Shown: positions 11,835 through 24,172, counted from the stretch's first letter. The stretch: 64,000 nt of DNA from Ephydatia muelleri (GCA_013339895.1 JABACO010000010.1:3661375-3725374); one strand, 5' to 3'. A program made the numbers and translations. The notes: generated by a model not told the origin, from the sequence alone.

Positions 11835-12442
11835 ATCAAATTATTAAATTATCCATCATCAATAACCTAAAAACCAAATTATTAACCTTAAATCGAAGTC
11901 TGGGCACGACGCTATGCAGCTACAAGTGAGTTTTGAACACGATTTAAGCTAACTACAAACGTAATATCTATTGTGCCTTTCTAGACGTACTGAATAACAA
12001 TTAAATTCGTATTCAAAGCTGCTCCTAATAGCCTAGAAAAAAAGTGTCCTCCGCAACGTTTCGAAAGTATACAGGTTGGCCTCAAAGATAAGTATAAAGC
12101 TGGCAATAATGTCACATATCATGGCGATACTTGTACTATATAAAAACATGTATTATCAGACAATTGGCATTTTCCGACTAATTTTTTATAAGGAGGGTTC
12201 GACAAAAAAAAGTATTCAATTTTCATGGACCCGGTGTTAAATAACTGTGTATCACAATGTAGATGTATGATGATGATATATTATACATTTTTGGACTTCA
12301 ATTTTGTGACCTACAGAAAATTGCTGTGATTGTGTGGTATTATAGTAGTTAATTTATAATACATTTAAAAATAGATTATATCATGATTGCAATATCTGTA
12401 ATATAACGTATGCATTTACATTGTAGTATTCCTACATATGTA
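11835..12442. other. AT-rich spacer, no gene seen
   Basis: AT-rich DNA upstream of the minus-strand frame that ends near 10646. It presumably includes that gene's promoter if the gene was ever active. No recognisable motif. Confidence 0.3.
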
Positions 12443-12811
12443 TTACAGCACAATATATAATAACATACCCAGATATCCATCTTTAACTGCATCATCAATT
12501 TTGGAATGTTTAAAATCCAACTCAGACTCCACTGATGAATGCTTCTGACAACCATCTCTTTCAGTTGAGGAATGCTGAACATCCACCTCAGCTTCTCTTG
12601 ATGAACGCTTCCGACAATCATCTCTTGCATCAATTGAGGAATGCGGAACATCCAACTCAGCTTCCCTTGATGAACGCTTCCGACAATCATCTCCTGTCTC
12701 AAGCCTTGAGTTGCCTTCAGCACAATCTCCATTATGTACTAGGAATATTAAATTACGGTCATGTAATTTTTGAGATGTGGATTCCATTCCTATCATTTTA
12801 TCACCTGGCAA
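12443..12811 (-). CDS. Possible exon with tandem peptide repeats
   Basis: A minus-strand 122-residue frame starting MPGDKMIGMESTSQKL. In its middle are three tandem copies of a roughly 20-22-residue unit (DDCRKRSSREAELDVPHSS and variants), made by 60-66-bp DNA repeats at about 12530-12710. The unit is basic and Ser-rich followed by acidic residues. Where the frame reads DGYLG the DNA is GGGTATGTTA, so a splice donor may end the exon there (about 12468) and the last residues may not be coding. No domain is recognised and no partner exon could be attached. It could equally be a non-coding minisatellite that happens to be open. Confidence 0.3.
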   Translation of the reverse strand: MPGDKMIGMESTSQKLHDRNLIFLVHNGDCAEGNSRLETGDDCRKRSSREAELDVPHSSIDARDDCRKRSSREAEVDVQHSSTERDGCQKHSSVESELDFKHSKIDDAVKDGYLGMLLYIVL

Positions 12812-13767
12812 TTTTTAGTGCTTTACATGTCTTCATGCAACTATAGTAAATAATACATTGATGCAATGCATTTTCACTCCTACAATTATGGAATCCCATC
12901 ACTAGTTCTTAACCAACTACACAATGTCGCTGATGCCAACTCTTTACCATAATCACCATATTTCAATCTAAGTAGATAACAGTTTATGGCTGGCATGGAG
13001 TAATTTGATGTTTTAGATGCTGAATCATGCTTAATTGCTGCAAAATTCTTTTTGCATTACAGATTCACTATACCTGCCAAATGGGGTTCACACGCAGATG
13101 TGTCAAGCTCATCAGATCTACTGACATCCAACAGCTGCAATTTGGAACCTATAAGTGAATTCACTCAAACAGGAATGCAGCATTGTGTACAAATGTTAAT
13201 TTGTGTTAAATTATTTCTCTTTGATAGAACCTTATGGTAAACTCATATAAACATGCAGTGCATTAATATTTATTCAAACTCGCCAACGAGCATCAATATG
13301 AAAGGTTTCAACAGGGGAGTGACAATCTTCCACACACAAAAAGTCTCATACTACTGATTGATGCTAAATGTATAGATAACAGTTTCTTTCATGAAAGAGG
13401 CTTATATCTCGGATCAGTGAGCAGAATCCATGCAAGGCAGCAATGCAGTACACGATAATAAATAATCACTTTAATACATAGCAAATACGTTCTAAATAAA
13501 CTTCGTAACTATTATTTTATACTTTGCAATAGCAATGTTCTTTATACACAATAACATAATAACAGAAAAGGCATACAGTTCAATCCTTTGGTGCTCACAT
13601 TTCGTCGCAGTGTTGCCTAACTGTGCATGCATAGAGTGAGACTTCGTCACGTACGAGTTTCTTATATGGAGGTAGCGTTTTAAGTAATACAGGAAGATAG
13701 GATTAACTGCAGTGTCTCCACACCTACCAGCCCCTAGTTTGAAGCATTATTACCACACACACCCCCC
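12812..13767. other. Spacer before the LTR element
   Basis: No exon supported. One plus-strand open frame (13052-13240) is short and unrecognised. The stretch ends in a CA/C-rich run into which the LTR retrotransposon inserted. Confidence 0.35.
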
Positions 13768-13992
13768 TGTGGAGGCTGAAGTCCACTGAGCTCATGAACT
13801 GTCGACTAAGAACGTATTCAAGTGTTGTATAGGGCCATTGAACTCATTCATGCATTGAACTTGACTCGTGTTGTTTACCCCTGTGTATATAAAGGGGCAT
13901 ATTACGTTAATAAGTGTGAAATAAGCTCGGTTCATCAATATTCTGGTGGTTGCAGGAGTGAACGTTCTGCGTAGCGACAGGGAGCCGTGACA
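13768..13992 (+). repeat. 5' LTR of the Gmr1-like element
   Basis: Begins TGTGGAGGCT and ends AGCCGTGACA, giving the usual TG...CA ends. It contains a TATAAA-like word (TGTGTATATAAAGGGG) that is the likely core promoter for the element's transcript. It looks identical to the copy at 18365-18589. Confidence 0.95.
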
Positions 13993-16900
13993 TATGGTGG
14001 CAGCGGTGGGATTTGATCGCTAGAAGTTGTCTAGCAAGTCCGCACAGTTAATCGTCGCATGACATTGCGATCGGGTAGGGTATACCGAGATATCGAAAGC
14101 GAGACACCTATCGTTACAAGAACTGCAACATCCGGCGGTGCAATGGAGGAAGTACAGAGGTTGCTCCAGCAGTTGGCGGCAGATCGAGTCCAGCGGGAAC
14201 GGGAGTTCGATGAGCAAAGGAAATGGCGTGAAGAAGAGCAGGTGCAACATGGAAAGATAGCAGACGGCACGATGAGGAAACCAGAGCGTACCTCGACTTA
14301 ATTGCCAAATTAGCAGAGACGCGGAAGGAAGATTCTGCAAAACCCGCAAATTTGAGCGTGAAATTGGTACCACTTGGAGCGGAAGACGACGTGGAAGCGT
14401 ATCTCGTAACATTCGAGCGTATATTGACGGCTCACGGCATTGATGAGAATCGCTGGGCACATTTCCTTGCTCCTCAGTTGACGGGGAAGGCGCAACTGGC
14501 ATTTGCGGCTCTTCCTACTACCAGCTCAGATGACTACGAAGCAATTAAGGCGGCGATCTTGGCGCGTTACGGCATCAACGAGGACGCATACCGAGTGAGG
14601 TTCCGAGGCTTGGTACGAAGGGAAGGCGAGACGAACAGGGAGACGACTACCAGGTTGATGGATCTGTTAGGGAAGTGGATGAAGGAACACCAGACGGCAC
14701 GGGAGATCCAGCAAGTGATCGGATTGGAGCAGTTCCTGAACACACTACCCTTAGAAAAGTGGCTATGGGTACATGAAAAGAAGCCGAAGACCTGTGTGGA
14801 AGCCGGAGAGTTAGTCGATGAGTACGAGCAAATCCGACGGAAGGAACCGCCAGTAGCCGAGGCAGGAGCCAAAACACCCAAGACGGATGGTGCGGGAAGG
14901 AAGACGAGCAGTTGTACGTATTGCGGACGTACAGGACATAATGAAAGCGTATGTCGGAAGAAGCCAAGGGAGGAAGAAAGCGAGGGACCAAGATGCTTCC
15001 AGTGTAGGAAAGTGGGTCACATTTCTCGCAACTGTCCAGAGCGAAGGGCACTACTTTGGCGAGAGGAAGCCGAGAAACGGAGTAAGGGATCCGGAGCAAG
15101 GCAGAACGGTATTTGTCTACCAGGTACGGTGGAGGGAAAGAAAACCAAGATCCTTCTGGATACCGGATGCTCCAGGACAATGGTCTCCAATCAGTTGGTT
15201 CCTCTGGAGAACTACTTGGAGGGCAAAGGAGTATCGGTACGTTGTGCGCACGGTGATATTAATTTCTATCCTTTGGCCAAAGTGGAAATAGGTGTGAAGG
15301 ATCTGAAGCTCATCGTGGAAGCAGCGGTGGCGGAGAACCCAACGGTTCCGGTGCTGTTAGGGACAGACGTCCCTGAATTGTTCCAGTTGCTGGGTCGACA
15401 ACCCGAGGAGACATGTCCTCAAGACGTCCTGATCGTGATGACGAGGGCGAGGGCACGGCAGCAGATAGAGGAAGAGATTCTCAGAAAGGAGAAGGAGCGA
15501 GCAGCGGGAGCACGACCGCGCTCGATTGAGGAGAGTAGCAATGGTTCTCCTACGTTGAGTTCCGAAGTTCCAAAACGGGAAGACCCTGTTGAGCCCAAAT
15601 CGAAGGGTATTTTGGATATTTCGGCGGACGAACTGCAACGGTTGCAGGAAAACGATTCCACCCTGGCTAACATCAGACAGATGGTCGCAGATGAAGCCCG
15701 GAAGGGTGAGGATTCCGAATATTTCATGAAGGAAGGGCTCCTAAGTCGTAGATGGGCGCCCTATGGTCGGAAAGAATTTGAGATCGAGCAGTTGGTTCTA
15801 CCCAAGCAGTTGCGAAAGACTGTGTTGGAACTAGCTCACGAGATACCCCTTGCAGGACACTTAGGTAAGGAGAAAACACGGCGGCGTGTGTTACGCAGGT
15901 TTTATTGGCCTAACGTGTTCGGGGATGTGGATGAGTTCTGTAGAACCTGTGCAGTATGTCAAAAAGCATCACATAAGGGAGTGGGGAAGGCCCCTTTGAT
16001 GCCATTACCAGTAATCAGCGAACCATTCAGCAGGGTGGCCATGGATATTGTAGGGCCATTGCTTACGAGTCGGGCGGGTAATCGATATGTGCTCGTGGTT
16101 TGCGATTATGCCACGCGTTACCCAGAGGCAATCCCGTTAAAAAGCATTGATGCCGAGCATGTGGCTGAGAAACTGGTAGAACTGTTTGCTAGGGTGGGAA
16201 TTCCAAGGGACCAGGGCAGTAACTTTATGTCGCAACTCCTAGTTGAGTTGTATCGTTTACTGCATGTGAAACCGATTAGGACAAGTCCTTATCACCCTCA
16301 GACAGATGGCCTGGTGGAGCGATTTAACCAAACGCTCAAGAGCATGCTACGTAAGGCCACAGCAATAGATGGGAAGGATTGGGATAAGTTAATCCCATAT
16401 CTACTATTTGCGTATAGAGAGGTACCCCAGGCGTCGACAGGGTTTTCCCCCTTTGAGCTCCTGTATGGTAGGGATGTGCAGGGGCCCCTTGATATTTTGA
16501 GAGAGACCTGGGAGGGAAATGAAAGCCAAGACGAGAGTGTAGTCAGTTATGTCCTGTCCACAAGGGAGAAGCTCAAACAAATGGTGGACTGTGTGCATGA
16601 GAACCTAACAAAACAGCAGGATAGGCAAAAGAGGTGGTATGATGCCAAGGCTAGGATGCGGGAGTTCAAGCCTGGAGATTTGGTTTTAGTGCTATTACCT
16701 ACCTCCACTAACAAATTACTAGCTCAATGGCAGGGGCCATACCAAATAGTGACCAGAATGGGGAAGTTGAACTATCTGCTAGACATGCATGACCGGAGGT
16801 AGCGTCAACGTGTGTTCCATGTTAATATGCTGAAGGGTTACCAAGTACGAGCTGTAGTGGAAGAAGTGGAAGATAATCATTATGCTGATGAGCTGGAGGA

Positions 16901-18364
16901 AGACATTCCAGTGTGGAATGAGGAGAGCAAGGGAGTGGCTAATTTTGGAGAAGAATTAACCTGAGAGCAGATGAAAAGGAACTGCGGGCCTTACTAAACA
17001 ACTTCAGCAGTGTCTTCAGTGATAAGCCAGGACGTACAAACATGGCGGAGCATAGTATAGTCACTGATCAGACACTTCCAGTGAGGAGACCCCCATACCG
17101 ATTACCTCACGCATACAAGGAGCTGGTGAAGAAAGAATTGGAGGATATGCTGGAAAACGACATCATTGAAACTACAAGCAGTGAGTGGGCATCGCCTATT
17201 GTAATGGTGAAAAAGAAAGACGGTTCACTGAGGATGTGTGTGGATTACCGTCGGCTTAATGCAGTATCCCACATAGATGCCTACCCCATGCCACGCATTG
17301 ACGATCTCATTGATGGTCTTGGAAATGCAAGGTTTATCAGTACCTTAGATCTGACTCGTGGTTATTGGCAGCTGCCGGTTGCAGAGAAGGATCGACATAA
17401 AACAGCATTCACCACACCTTATGGCCAGTTCCAGTTCAAGATGCTACCGTTTGGGTTAAGCGGAGCACCTTCGTCATTTCAAAGGTTGATGGACAATCTG
17501 ATTAAGGGCTGTGAAGGTTTTGCTTCTGCTACCTGGATGATCTGGTGGTGTTCAGCAATTCATGGCAAGATCATTTGTCACAGTTGAGAAGAGTGCTGAA
17601 TCGCATCAAGGAGGCTGGACTTACAGTAAAGGTTGGGAAATGTCAATTTGGTACGAGCAATGTGTGTACCTTGGACACAGGGTTGGTAATGGAAGTGTGG
17701 AGCCAGAGTTGAGTAAACTGCAAGCTGTGAAGACGTTTCCACTGCCGGAAACGAAGCGTCAGGTGCGAGGGTTTCTAGGCCTCACTGGGTACTACAGAAG
17801 GTTTATTCCAGACTACTCCAGCCGAGCAGCCCCTCTGACAGACCTGACTAGGAAATCAGCTCCTAACACAGTCAAATGGACACCACAGTGTAACGAGGCA
17901 TTCGAGACATTGAAACAATGCCTGTGTTCTGGACCAGTATTGAGAAGCCCTGACTTTAATAAAACATTTGTGTTGCAGACGGACGCATCTGACAGAGGTG
18001 TTGGAGCAGTCTTGAGCCAACTCAGTGATGATGGTGAAGAACACCCTATTGGCTACTACAGCAGGAAGTTGCTGCCGAGGGAGGAACGCTACTCAACCGT
18101 TGAGAAAGAATGTTTGGCTATACGGTTGGCAGTGGCGGCTTTCAAGGTCTATTTACTGGGACGCAAGTTTGTTATTCAGACGGACCATCGTTCGCTCGAG
18201 TGGTTGGAGCGTCTGAAAGAAGGAAATCCAAAGCTATGCAGGTGGAGTTTGGCATTGCAGCCGTATGAGTATAGAGTCGAGCATAGAGCAGGGACGGCGA
18301 ATCTAAATGCTGATGCGCTTTCAAGAGCAACGAAGGAATTCGTTGCCGGGGAAGGATAATGGAG

Positions 18365-18589
18365 TGTGGAGGCTGAAGTCCACTGAGCTCATGAACTGTC
18401 GACTAAGAACGTATTCAAGTGTTGTATAGGGCCATTGAACTCATTCATGCATTGAACTTGACTCGTGTTGTTTACCCCTGTGTATATAAAGGGGCATATT
18501 ACGTTAATAAGTGTGAAATAAGCTCGGTTCATCAATATTCTGGTGGTTGCAGGAGTGAACGTTCTGCGTAGCGACAGGGAGCCGTGACA
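18365..18589 (+). repeat. 3' LTR of the Gmr1-like element
   Basis: 225 bp, identical by eye to the 5' LTR. It starts just after the RNase H region and is followed directly by a C-run that provides the matching CCCCC target duplication. Confidence 0.95.
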
Positions 18590-18809
18590 CCCCCCCCCCC
18601 ACAATAAAACCAGCCGAGAACGCGGGATACTATATCTATGACCTAAAAAAAGTTTCATAAAGTGGTAAGGCACTGAATGATTAATTAGTCATACATTTCA
18701 ACGCTGGCGTTACATTTCTATTGCGCGTACTGGATACTTTATAATGTACAGTATGTGTTAGGTCCCTTTTCACGGAAACGATCCCATATTCTGTACAGTG
18801 TAGTTATTT

Positions 18810-19040
18810 AAATGAGAATGAACGAATAGATCTACCAATAAATCGACGCTTACGTGGATCACGAAGTAATGGCATAACTTCTTCCTTCCACACTTTGCAA
18901 AACTTCTTAGACGTATCAGCTTTTTCAAATTTCCGACACATTGGGTTAGCCGCACTATTGAAAGCAGTGATGTCCAAACCTTTAGGGCGCGGCGTCCCTG
19001 GTACTGTTTGAAACTGGAAGGCGATGACACGGTTATTGAA
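18810..19040 (-). CDS. Possible terminal exon, unknown protein
   Basis: On the minus strand, from about 19040 to a stop near 18810, the sequence reads as a basic, non-repetitive frame of about 75 residues with the words FQFQTVPGTPRPKGLDITAF and KVWKEEVMPLLRDPRKRRF. It resembles a real protein terminus more than noise, with Lys/Arg-rich helices and a clean stop. I recognise no family and find no upstream exon within the window, because the hAT element begins just upstream at 19076. It may be the last exon of a gene interrupted by the hAT element, or chance. Confidence 0.25.
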
Positions 19041-19570
19041 GTTGCAACATTAATGGAAACCCAGTCTTAAATACACAGTGGCGGACGGAGGGGGGGGGCA
19101 CAAGGGGCCTGTGCCCCCCCTCCCCCGTTAAATGAATAGATGCGGTCATACGGTCAAGATGCGGTCATACGGTATACACGACTGAAAACCATCAAATGAT
19201 TACAATACCGCAGTCAGACATTGATTATGGTCTCATAATTTAATCACACATAATTTATAATCCTGGGACCATATCATGGCTGCCATTGAAGAACAATCTG
19301 ACGCTAGCGTTAACCAGGTAAAGAAAAGAAAGGCGTCTGTGATTACGGATTTCTTCTGTAAACGATCAGCGTTGGTAAGTATAGTACATGAAGCACAATA
19401 ATCATGCTGCTCTATTGGTCAGCTGCTGCCAAAGAAAGTCGCCCAAGCAACCTTTTGTCTGCCCTATAAGGGCTTGTAGGAAGCAGCAATTTCCAAACGT
19501 TCATACATCCTTCATATTATGACAGTTTGGCCTCTAACGAGTTGCGAGGCAGAGCGCTCCATCAGTGGAC

Positions 19571-19645
19571 CATAGATACTATAGAAGAGGGATTGGAAGC
19601 GCATCACGTGAGCCATAGAGACTTTGCGCGCACTCCGTGATCGCG
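19571..19645. repeat. Left terminal and inner inverted repeats of P-like element
   Basis: Terminal repeat 19571 to about 19601 (CATAGATACTATAGAAGAGG followed by GATTGGAAGCG). The inner repeat CACTCCGTGATC lies near 19632-19643. Partners lie at about 24280-24310 and 24236-24250. Inner repeats of P elements act in transposition efficiency; the role here is inferred. Confidence 0.7.
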
Positions 19646-20121
19646 AGAGTCACACCTTTAAAGTGGCTAAATCTAAAGAAAGTGTTCTGAACGTTGTTCT
19701 ACCAGTTTGCATTAGTCGTTTTTTTGGAAGGTAAGGGTTTTGAAGGTATTTGACCAAAAAAACGCCGTTGATTTATAGCGCTGCATAGTTATTACAACGT
19801 GTCACAGCTCACGCAGGGTTTTGTACCTTTATTTACGAACCGGTAGTCTCCCGAAGGTTTATGATGCTTTATCTGTTTAGAGAGGTGAATTTGCAAGGAG
19901 GGATTTTTTTTTACTTTTGTTTAGTCGTCATCGGATCATGAGTTACACGATCGTATAGTTCGAAAGTGCAAGAAATGATATGCTTCGTGTGTGTACCTTT
20001 ATTCAAGCAATCGTAAGTCCTTTTATAATGCTTGTTATGAATCCTGAGAGAGCAGTGAATGCTCCAGGAGGGACTTTTTTCTTTTTCCGAAAAGAATGGT
20101 TGGTTTTCAAGTAACGCTATC

Positions 20122-20217
20122 GCAAACATGGCCTATTTTGTGTTCATTCACGCATACCGGTATAGAAATATTTCTATACCGGTATGCGTGAATGAACACA
20201 AAATAGGCCATGTTTGC
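20122..20217. repeat. 96-bp perfect-looking palindrome in P-like element
   Basis: Arms of 48 bp with no spacer, centred at GAAAT|ATTTC (20169/20170). The left arm begins GCAAACATGGCC and the right arm ends GGCCATGTTTGC. It lies 70 bp upstream of the transposase start, so it is either a small foldback inserted in the promoter region or part of the element itself. No target duplication is evident. Confidence 0.85.
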
Positions 20218-20290
20218 ACGCTGACCTCGAGAAGGGAGGTAGATTGTAGTAGTAAGAGTGTTTATCTATTTCATTCAAATACATACAGGT

Positions 20291-23133
20291 ATGGGTAGGA
20301 GAAAGCATTGGTGGAAGAAGAAGCCTGAGTCTGGCAAAGATTATTCCCTCTTAGTGTCCATCTCCTTACATAAAGTGTGCGTTCCATTTCCTGTGTCGAT
20401 TCCGTTGGACAAAGTTTCCATACAGACCAAGCTACGATGGTTCAAACAAGATTTGTTACCTGCTCTTCCCAGAAGTTGAGTTGACATCACTCCAGTGTCT
20501 GATACTAACGTAATCATCATCTGTAAAGCTTCATATTATCAAACATCGAACACAGGCCGGGTGCAATTCACTATTCACATTCAAGCCAGTTTTAACTGGA
20601 GTGTATATTTCGGTTGCAACCTGCTAAACTATGCCTCTTGTAAGGTTCTACAATTCATACCTTGTCCACTCCAGAGTGTGAGTGATGTACTGTCTTTGAT
20701 CAGCATACTTGAACAAGCCAGGATCTGTCGAGGTCATCCTGATGTGAAATACACTGGTCTTGTTGCACACAGAAATGGAAAGTTTTATGGTAATCAGGGT
20801 AAGCATGGTAATTGTATGGTGTGCTCTCTGTAATATTGACCTTTTCCTCTGTTCCCCAATTGTATAGGTATGCTTCTTGCTTTCGAGGACTTGGGCACAT
20901 TAGATAAACCAACTATTCGCTCATCTCATTGTGAGTTCCTTTTGGATTTAGAGAGTCCATTCAGCAAATGTCGCCCATGTTACAATGTACGAACATTGCT
21001 TCGCATAGCTTTGAGCAGATACAACCGTATCAGAGATCATGTAGCACAGCATAGAGTAGGTGTTCATAGCCATGTGAATCACCGTTATTTGCTAAATGAA
21101 GAAAAGGATGTGAAATTACAATATCAACACCAGCATATTCGTAGTTTAGATAGGAAGTTAACTCGTATGCTATTAATAGCTACCGATAAAGTTGGAGTAA
21201 ACCTCAACAATGATATGCATGATGATGTATGCACCATTATGAAGCAACAAAATGATGACATTGTCAGGCTATATCCTGAAGGATCATTTCAAAGATTGTT
21301 TTGGTCCCAGCAACTTGATGCAGCACGAGTGAAGAATGCCAGTTCAATGAAGTGGCACCCTTTAATGATCAAATGGTGTCTCTATTTACGTTACAAGTCT
21401 AGTGGTGCGTATGAGGCATTGAAAGAGAGCGGTTGTTTGAAGCTACCTTCTCAACGTACATTACGGGATTACACACATGTCATCAAGGCAGCAAATGGTT
21501 TTACTTTAGAAGGTGATGAACAACTTGTTAGAGTAGCCGAATTGTCAACACTTAAGGAGTGGCAAAAATGTGTAGTGCTGGTGATAGATGAGATGTTTAT
21601 TAGGGAAGATCTTGTGTATGACAAAAACAATGATGAGCTGATTGGATTCACTGACCTGGGTGATATCAATAACCATTTGGTTGCTTATGAAAAGTCTATT
21701 AAAGAGGACACCGCTCCCAAGCTTGCAAACTCCATGCTTGTTTTTATGGTCTGCAGTTTATTCACATCATTGAAATACCCATATGTGCAGTTTCCTTGTG
21801 CTAACGTGTCAGGTGACCTACTTTTTGCTCCAATATGGGAGGCTGTATTTAGATTGGAAAGGTGTGGACTTAAGGTATGACATGTATATTCATATTCGAA
21901 GCTTATTAATTAGTTTGATGAACAGGTGATGGCTATCACATTTGATGGAGCTTCTGCCAACCGCCGGTTTTTAAACGCTACTGGGTTCAGAGAAAGTTCA
22001 ATACAAAGTCATCAATAAATATTCTCCTGAGAGGCGCCCTTTGTTTTTTTTCTCAGATCCACCACATCTATTGAAAACAGCAAGAAATTGTTTGGCTTCA
22101 AAGGCCAGACATATGTGGGTAAGTAGCACAGCACAGTGTATGCACACTTTTAATTTCTCTACTTCTAGCGCGATGGAAGCAACATTTTGTTCCAACATAT
22201 AGCTGATCTTTACTATCGTGACAGAGAAAAAGGAATGGGGCTGCTCCTTTTACCCAAGATAAAACTTGAGCATATACAGCTAACGTCATTTTCACGGATG
22301 AGGGTTGACCTTGCTGCTCAGGTACTCCAGTTAATCACACAACACTTTTTGAATGTCATTGTATTCTTCACAGCTACTTAGTGAAACTGTGGCCAAGGCA
22401 CTTAGGCTATCTGGTGACCCTGCAGTGCAAGAGACTGCACAATTTGTGTCCATGTTTGATAAGGTTTTTGATGCTTTAAATGTATCAAACTATAACTCAG
22501 GTGTCAAAAAGAAAAAAACATTTCAGCAACCATACAGATCTGGGGATGATTTTCGGTTGAAGGTAAGTACAGCTGTAGTAATGTTGTACTCACTATGCTT
22601 ATGTGCTTGCTATTTGACAGTGGTTGAAAGATGAATTTTTAGTTTATCTCGATACGTGGGAGCAAAGCATAAAGGCAAGAGAAGGGTTCAATAATGACGA
22701 AAAGAAGAAAATGCATTTGAGCCCTCAAACATTATTGGGACTGAGGATTACGAGTAAGTATGGAATTTACTTAATGTGATTAATTAACTATTTTGATCAT
22801 TTAGTTTACTCCTTTGTGGAACTAGTTCAATATTTATTCACTTTGGATGGCGTTGAGTCATTCTTAAGTCAGAAAATTAGTCAAGACCCACTTGAAAAGT
22901 TCTTTGGCTGCCAGCGTCAGAGGGGAGCAACTAGTGACAATCCTAATGTTTCTGAATTTCGAAAGAATTTGCAGACTATACGTATTGTTGACACTATGTG
23001 TAGGTCATCTGTGCGAGGCAATTGTCGAGGGGTGAAGGATGATCCAATTGACATTAAAGAGAATACCCCACTTCTGAAGCGGAAAAGTTTGAAGCGGAAA
23101 CGAAATGTTGTGTTGAAAGACAAGTTTAAATAA
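20291..23133 (+). CDS. P-like transposase, spliced, with frame interruptions
   Basis: Exons as read: A 20291-20479 (start MGRRKHWWKKKPES), B about 20495-20798, C 20868-21874, D 21926-22118, E 22169-22321, F 22374-22562, G 22621-22753, H 22805-23133. All introns from B onward are short GT-AG introns in matching phase. Exons B and C hold a module with CRGHPDVKY, a C-x2-C pair (FSKCRPCYN) and SHVNHRYL, then a heptad-like helix. Exon C continues with KWHPLMIKWCL, LKLPSQRTLRDYTH and VLVIDEMFIREDLVYD, the signature of the P/THAP9 transposase core; exon D has ITFDGASANRRF and SDPPHLLKTARN. Exon H has SQDPLEKFFGCQRQRGATSD, matching the P/THAP9 C-terminal domain, and a basic tail. No THAP zinc finger is visible at the N-terminus. 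Breaks: a stop/frame change between A and B, and a one-base frame change in D near 21990. It would catalyse cut-and-paste transposition in the nucleus. Confidence 0.7.
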
Positions 23134-23282
23134 GTACTGAACACTTTATACAAATTGTACATCTCATGCAGTATACATGTACATAATTTATTTCGTGAAT
23201 TCAGTCTGTATACAGTGTTTTTCTAATCCCTTTAGACTTCTGCTTTGTCTTCTTTTCCAATAATTTAAACTTTTCCAACCAG

Positions 23283-24172
23283 TCACTTGCATATGAAAAC
23301 CTCTGATCGTGAGCCACATGTCATCACTATTTTTAACAGTTCCATTTCTATATCAGCCCCATCCTCCCAAGGGGCTGCTACAATGGACCAAAAGAACAGG
23401 ACATCGTCACTTTCTAGTAAACATTTAGTCAGTTTGGCTTTTAATTTAGAACCAAGAGTTGAGTCCTGCTGCAATTGTTTCTGCACTTCAAGCTCCATTG
23501 AAACTATTGCCATGTACATGGCATTGCTAACATGGTTCAATCCTCCTCGATCAACCAGTCTGATCCAGTCTTCAGATTCATGATCTTCTGCATCTGTCAA
23601 AAGCATGTCATCCAAGCATAAAATCAGCTGTTGTTTAGCTGGGTTGGAGGATTTTCCTATCTTTTTACGTATTGCTCGTGGTAGATACCCTGCTGCGTAC
23701 CGCAATGCATTTTTTCTTGGTAACTCAGCGTTCCTAGTTGGTCGTTAACAGAGTGGGCACTAATAGGAAAAATTATCTTGATCTTGGCTTTTAGTATGCA
23801 CTCGGTCACGTATTGATAGAAAATCGGGTGTGGAAATACATTGATGGAATCAGTCAGAAACTTTTCCCAGTTCTTAACAAACTCTTCCGACGTAGTCAGT
23901 TGGTGAAATGAGCTCCACATAACTTCGCGCTTACGTTGCAACATACAGCCACTCTTTTTTACTTTCTTGGGTGGATTAAAACACTTGTCAACGTCCGATA
24001 CAAGTCTTTCAGAAAACTCACAAATGACGTCCTTACTATCAGGCAATGAAAACCAATGTAGGAGTTTCCGAGCATCTTCAACAGCGCTTCTGGACGATGG
24101 AGTCTGTATCTTAAAGCCGTCATCAATTAAAACATTTTCAATGGCATTTTTCAGGATTTCATTGGAAGTCAT
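23283..24172 (-). CDS. Second ORF of P-like element, unknown function
   Basis: Minus-strand coding region, start chosen at MTSNEILKNAIENVL (24172); an open frame extends upstream to 24229. The first part runs to about 23715 with a Lys-rich patch (FNPPKKVKKSGCMLQRKR) and then WEKFLTDSINVFPHPIFYQY. Near 23713 an A-run carries a one-base frame change. In the other frame the sequence continues as SYQEKNALRYAAGYLPRAIR, then WIRLVDRGGLNHVSN, to a stop at 23283. I recall multi-copy invertebrate proteins joining these same motifs (a NALRY-AGY block followed by RGGL-HV), which supports reading the two halves as one gene. No catalytic motif is recognised. Position inside the P-like element and convergence with the transposase suggest an accessory transposition or regulatory protein, but that is inference. 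Confidence 0.5.

Larger units (their letters stand above)
13768..18589 (+). mobile_element. Gmr1-like Ty3/gypsy retrotransposon, young
   Basis: A 4.8-kb LTR retrotransposon with 225-bp LTRs, flanked by CCCCC on both sides (target duplication inside a C-run). After the 5' LTR comes a primer-site-like TGGTGGCAGCGG (13995-14006). Coding parts in order: gag (from about 14059, capsid-like region, then knuckles CTYCGRTGHNESVC and CFQCRKVGHISRNC near 14915-15030). Protease follows (ILLDTGCSRTMVSNQL, about 15150), then integrase. Integrase has an HHCC zinc region near 15840-15970, a DDE core from MDIVGPLL to SPYHPQTDGLVERFNQ (about 16035-16335), and a GPY-type tail near 16735. Only after that come reverse transcriptase (about 17042-17560) and RNase H (about 17930-18340). 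Integrase ahead of reverse transcriptase is the hallmark of the Gmr1 clade of Ty3/gypsy, unlike ordinary gypsy order. It looks nearly whole, with a small number of interruptions in the coding region. The LTRs appear identical by eye, so insertion was recent. Confidence 0.9.
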
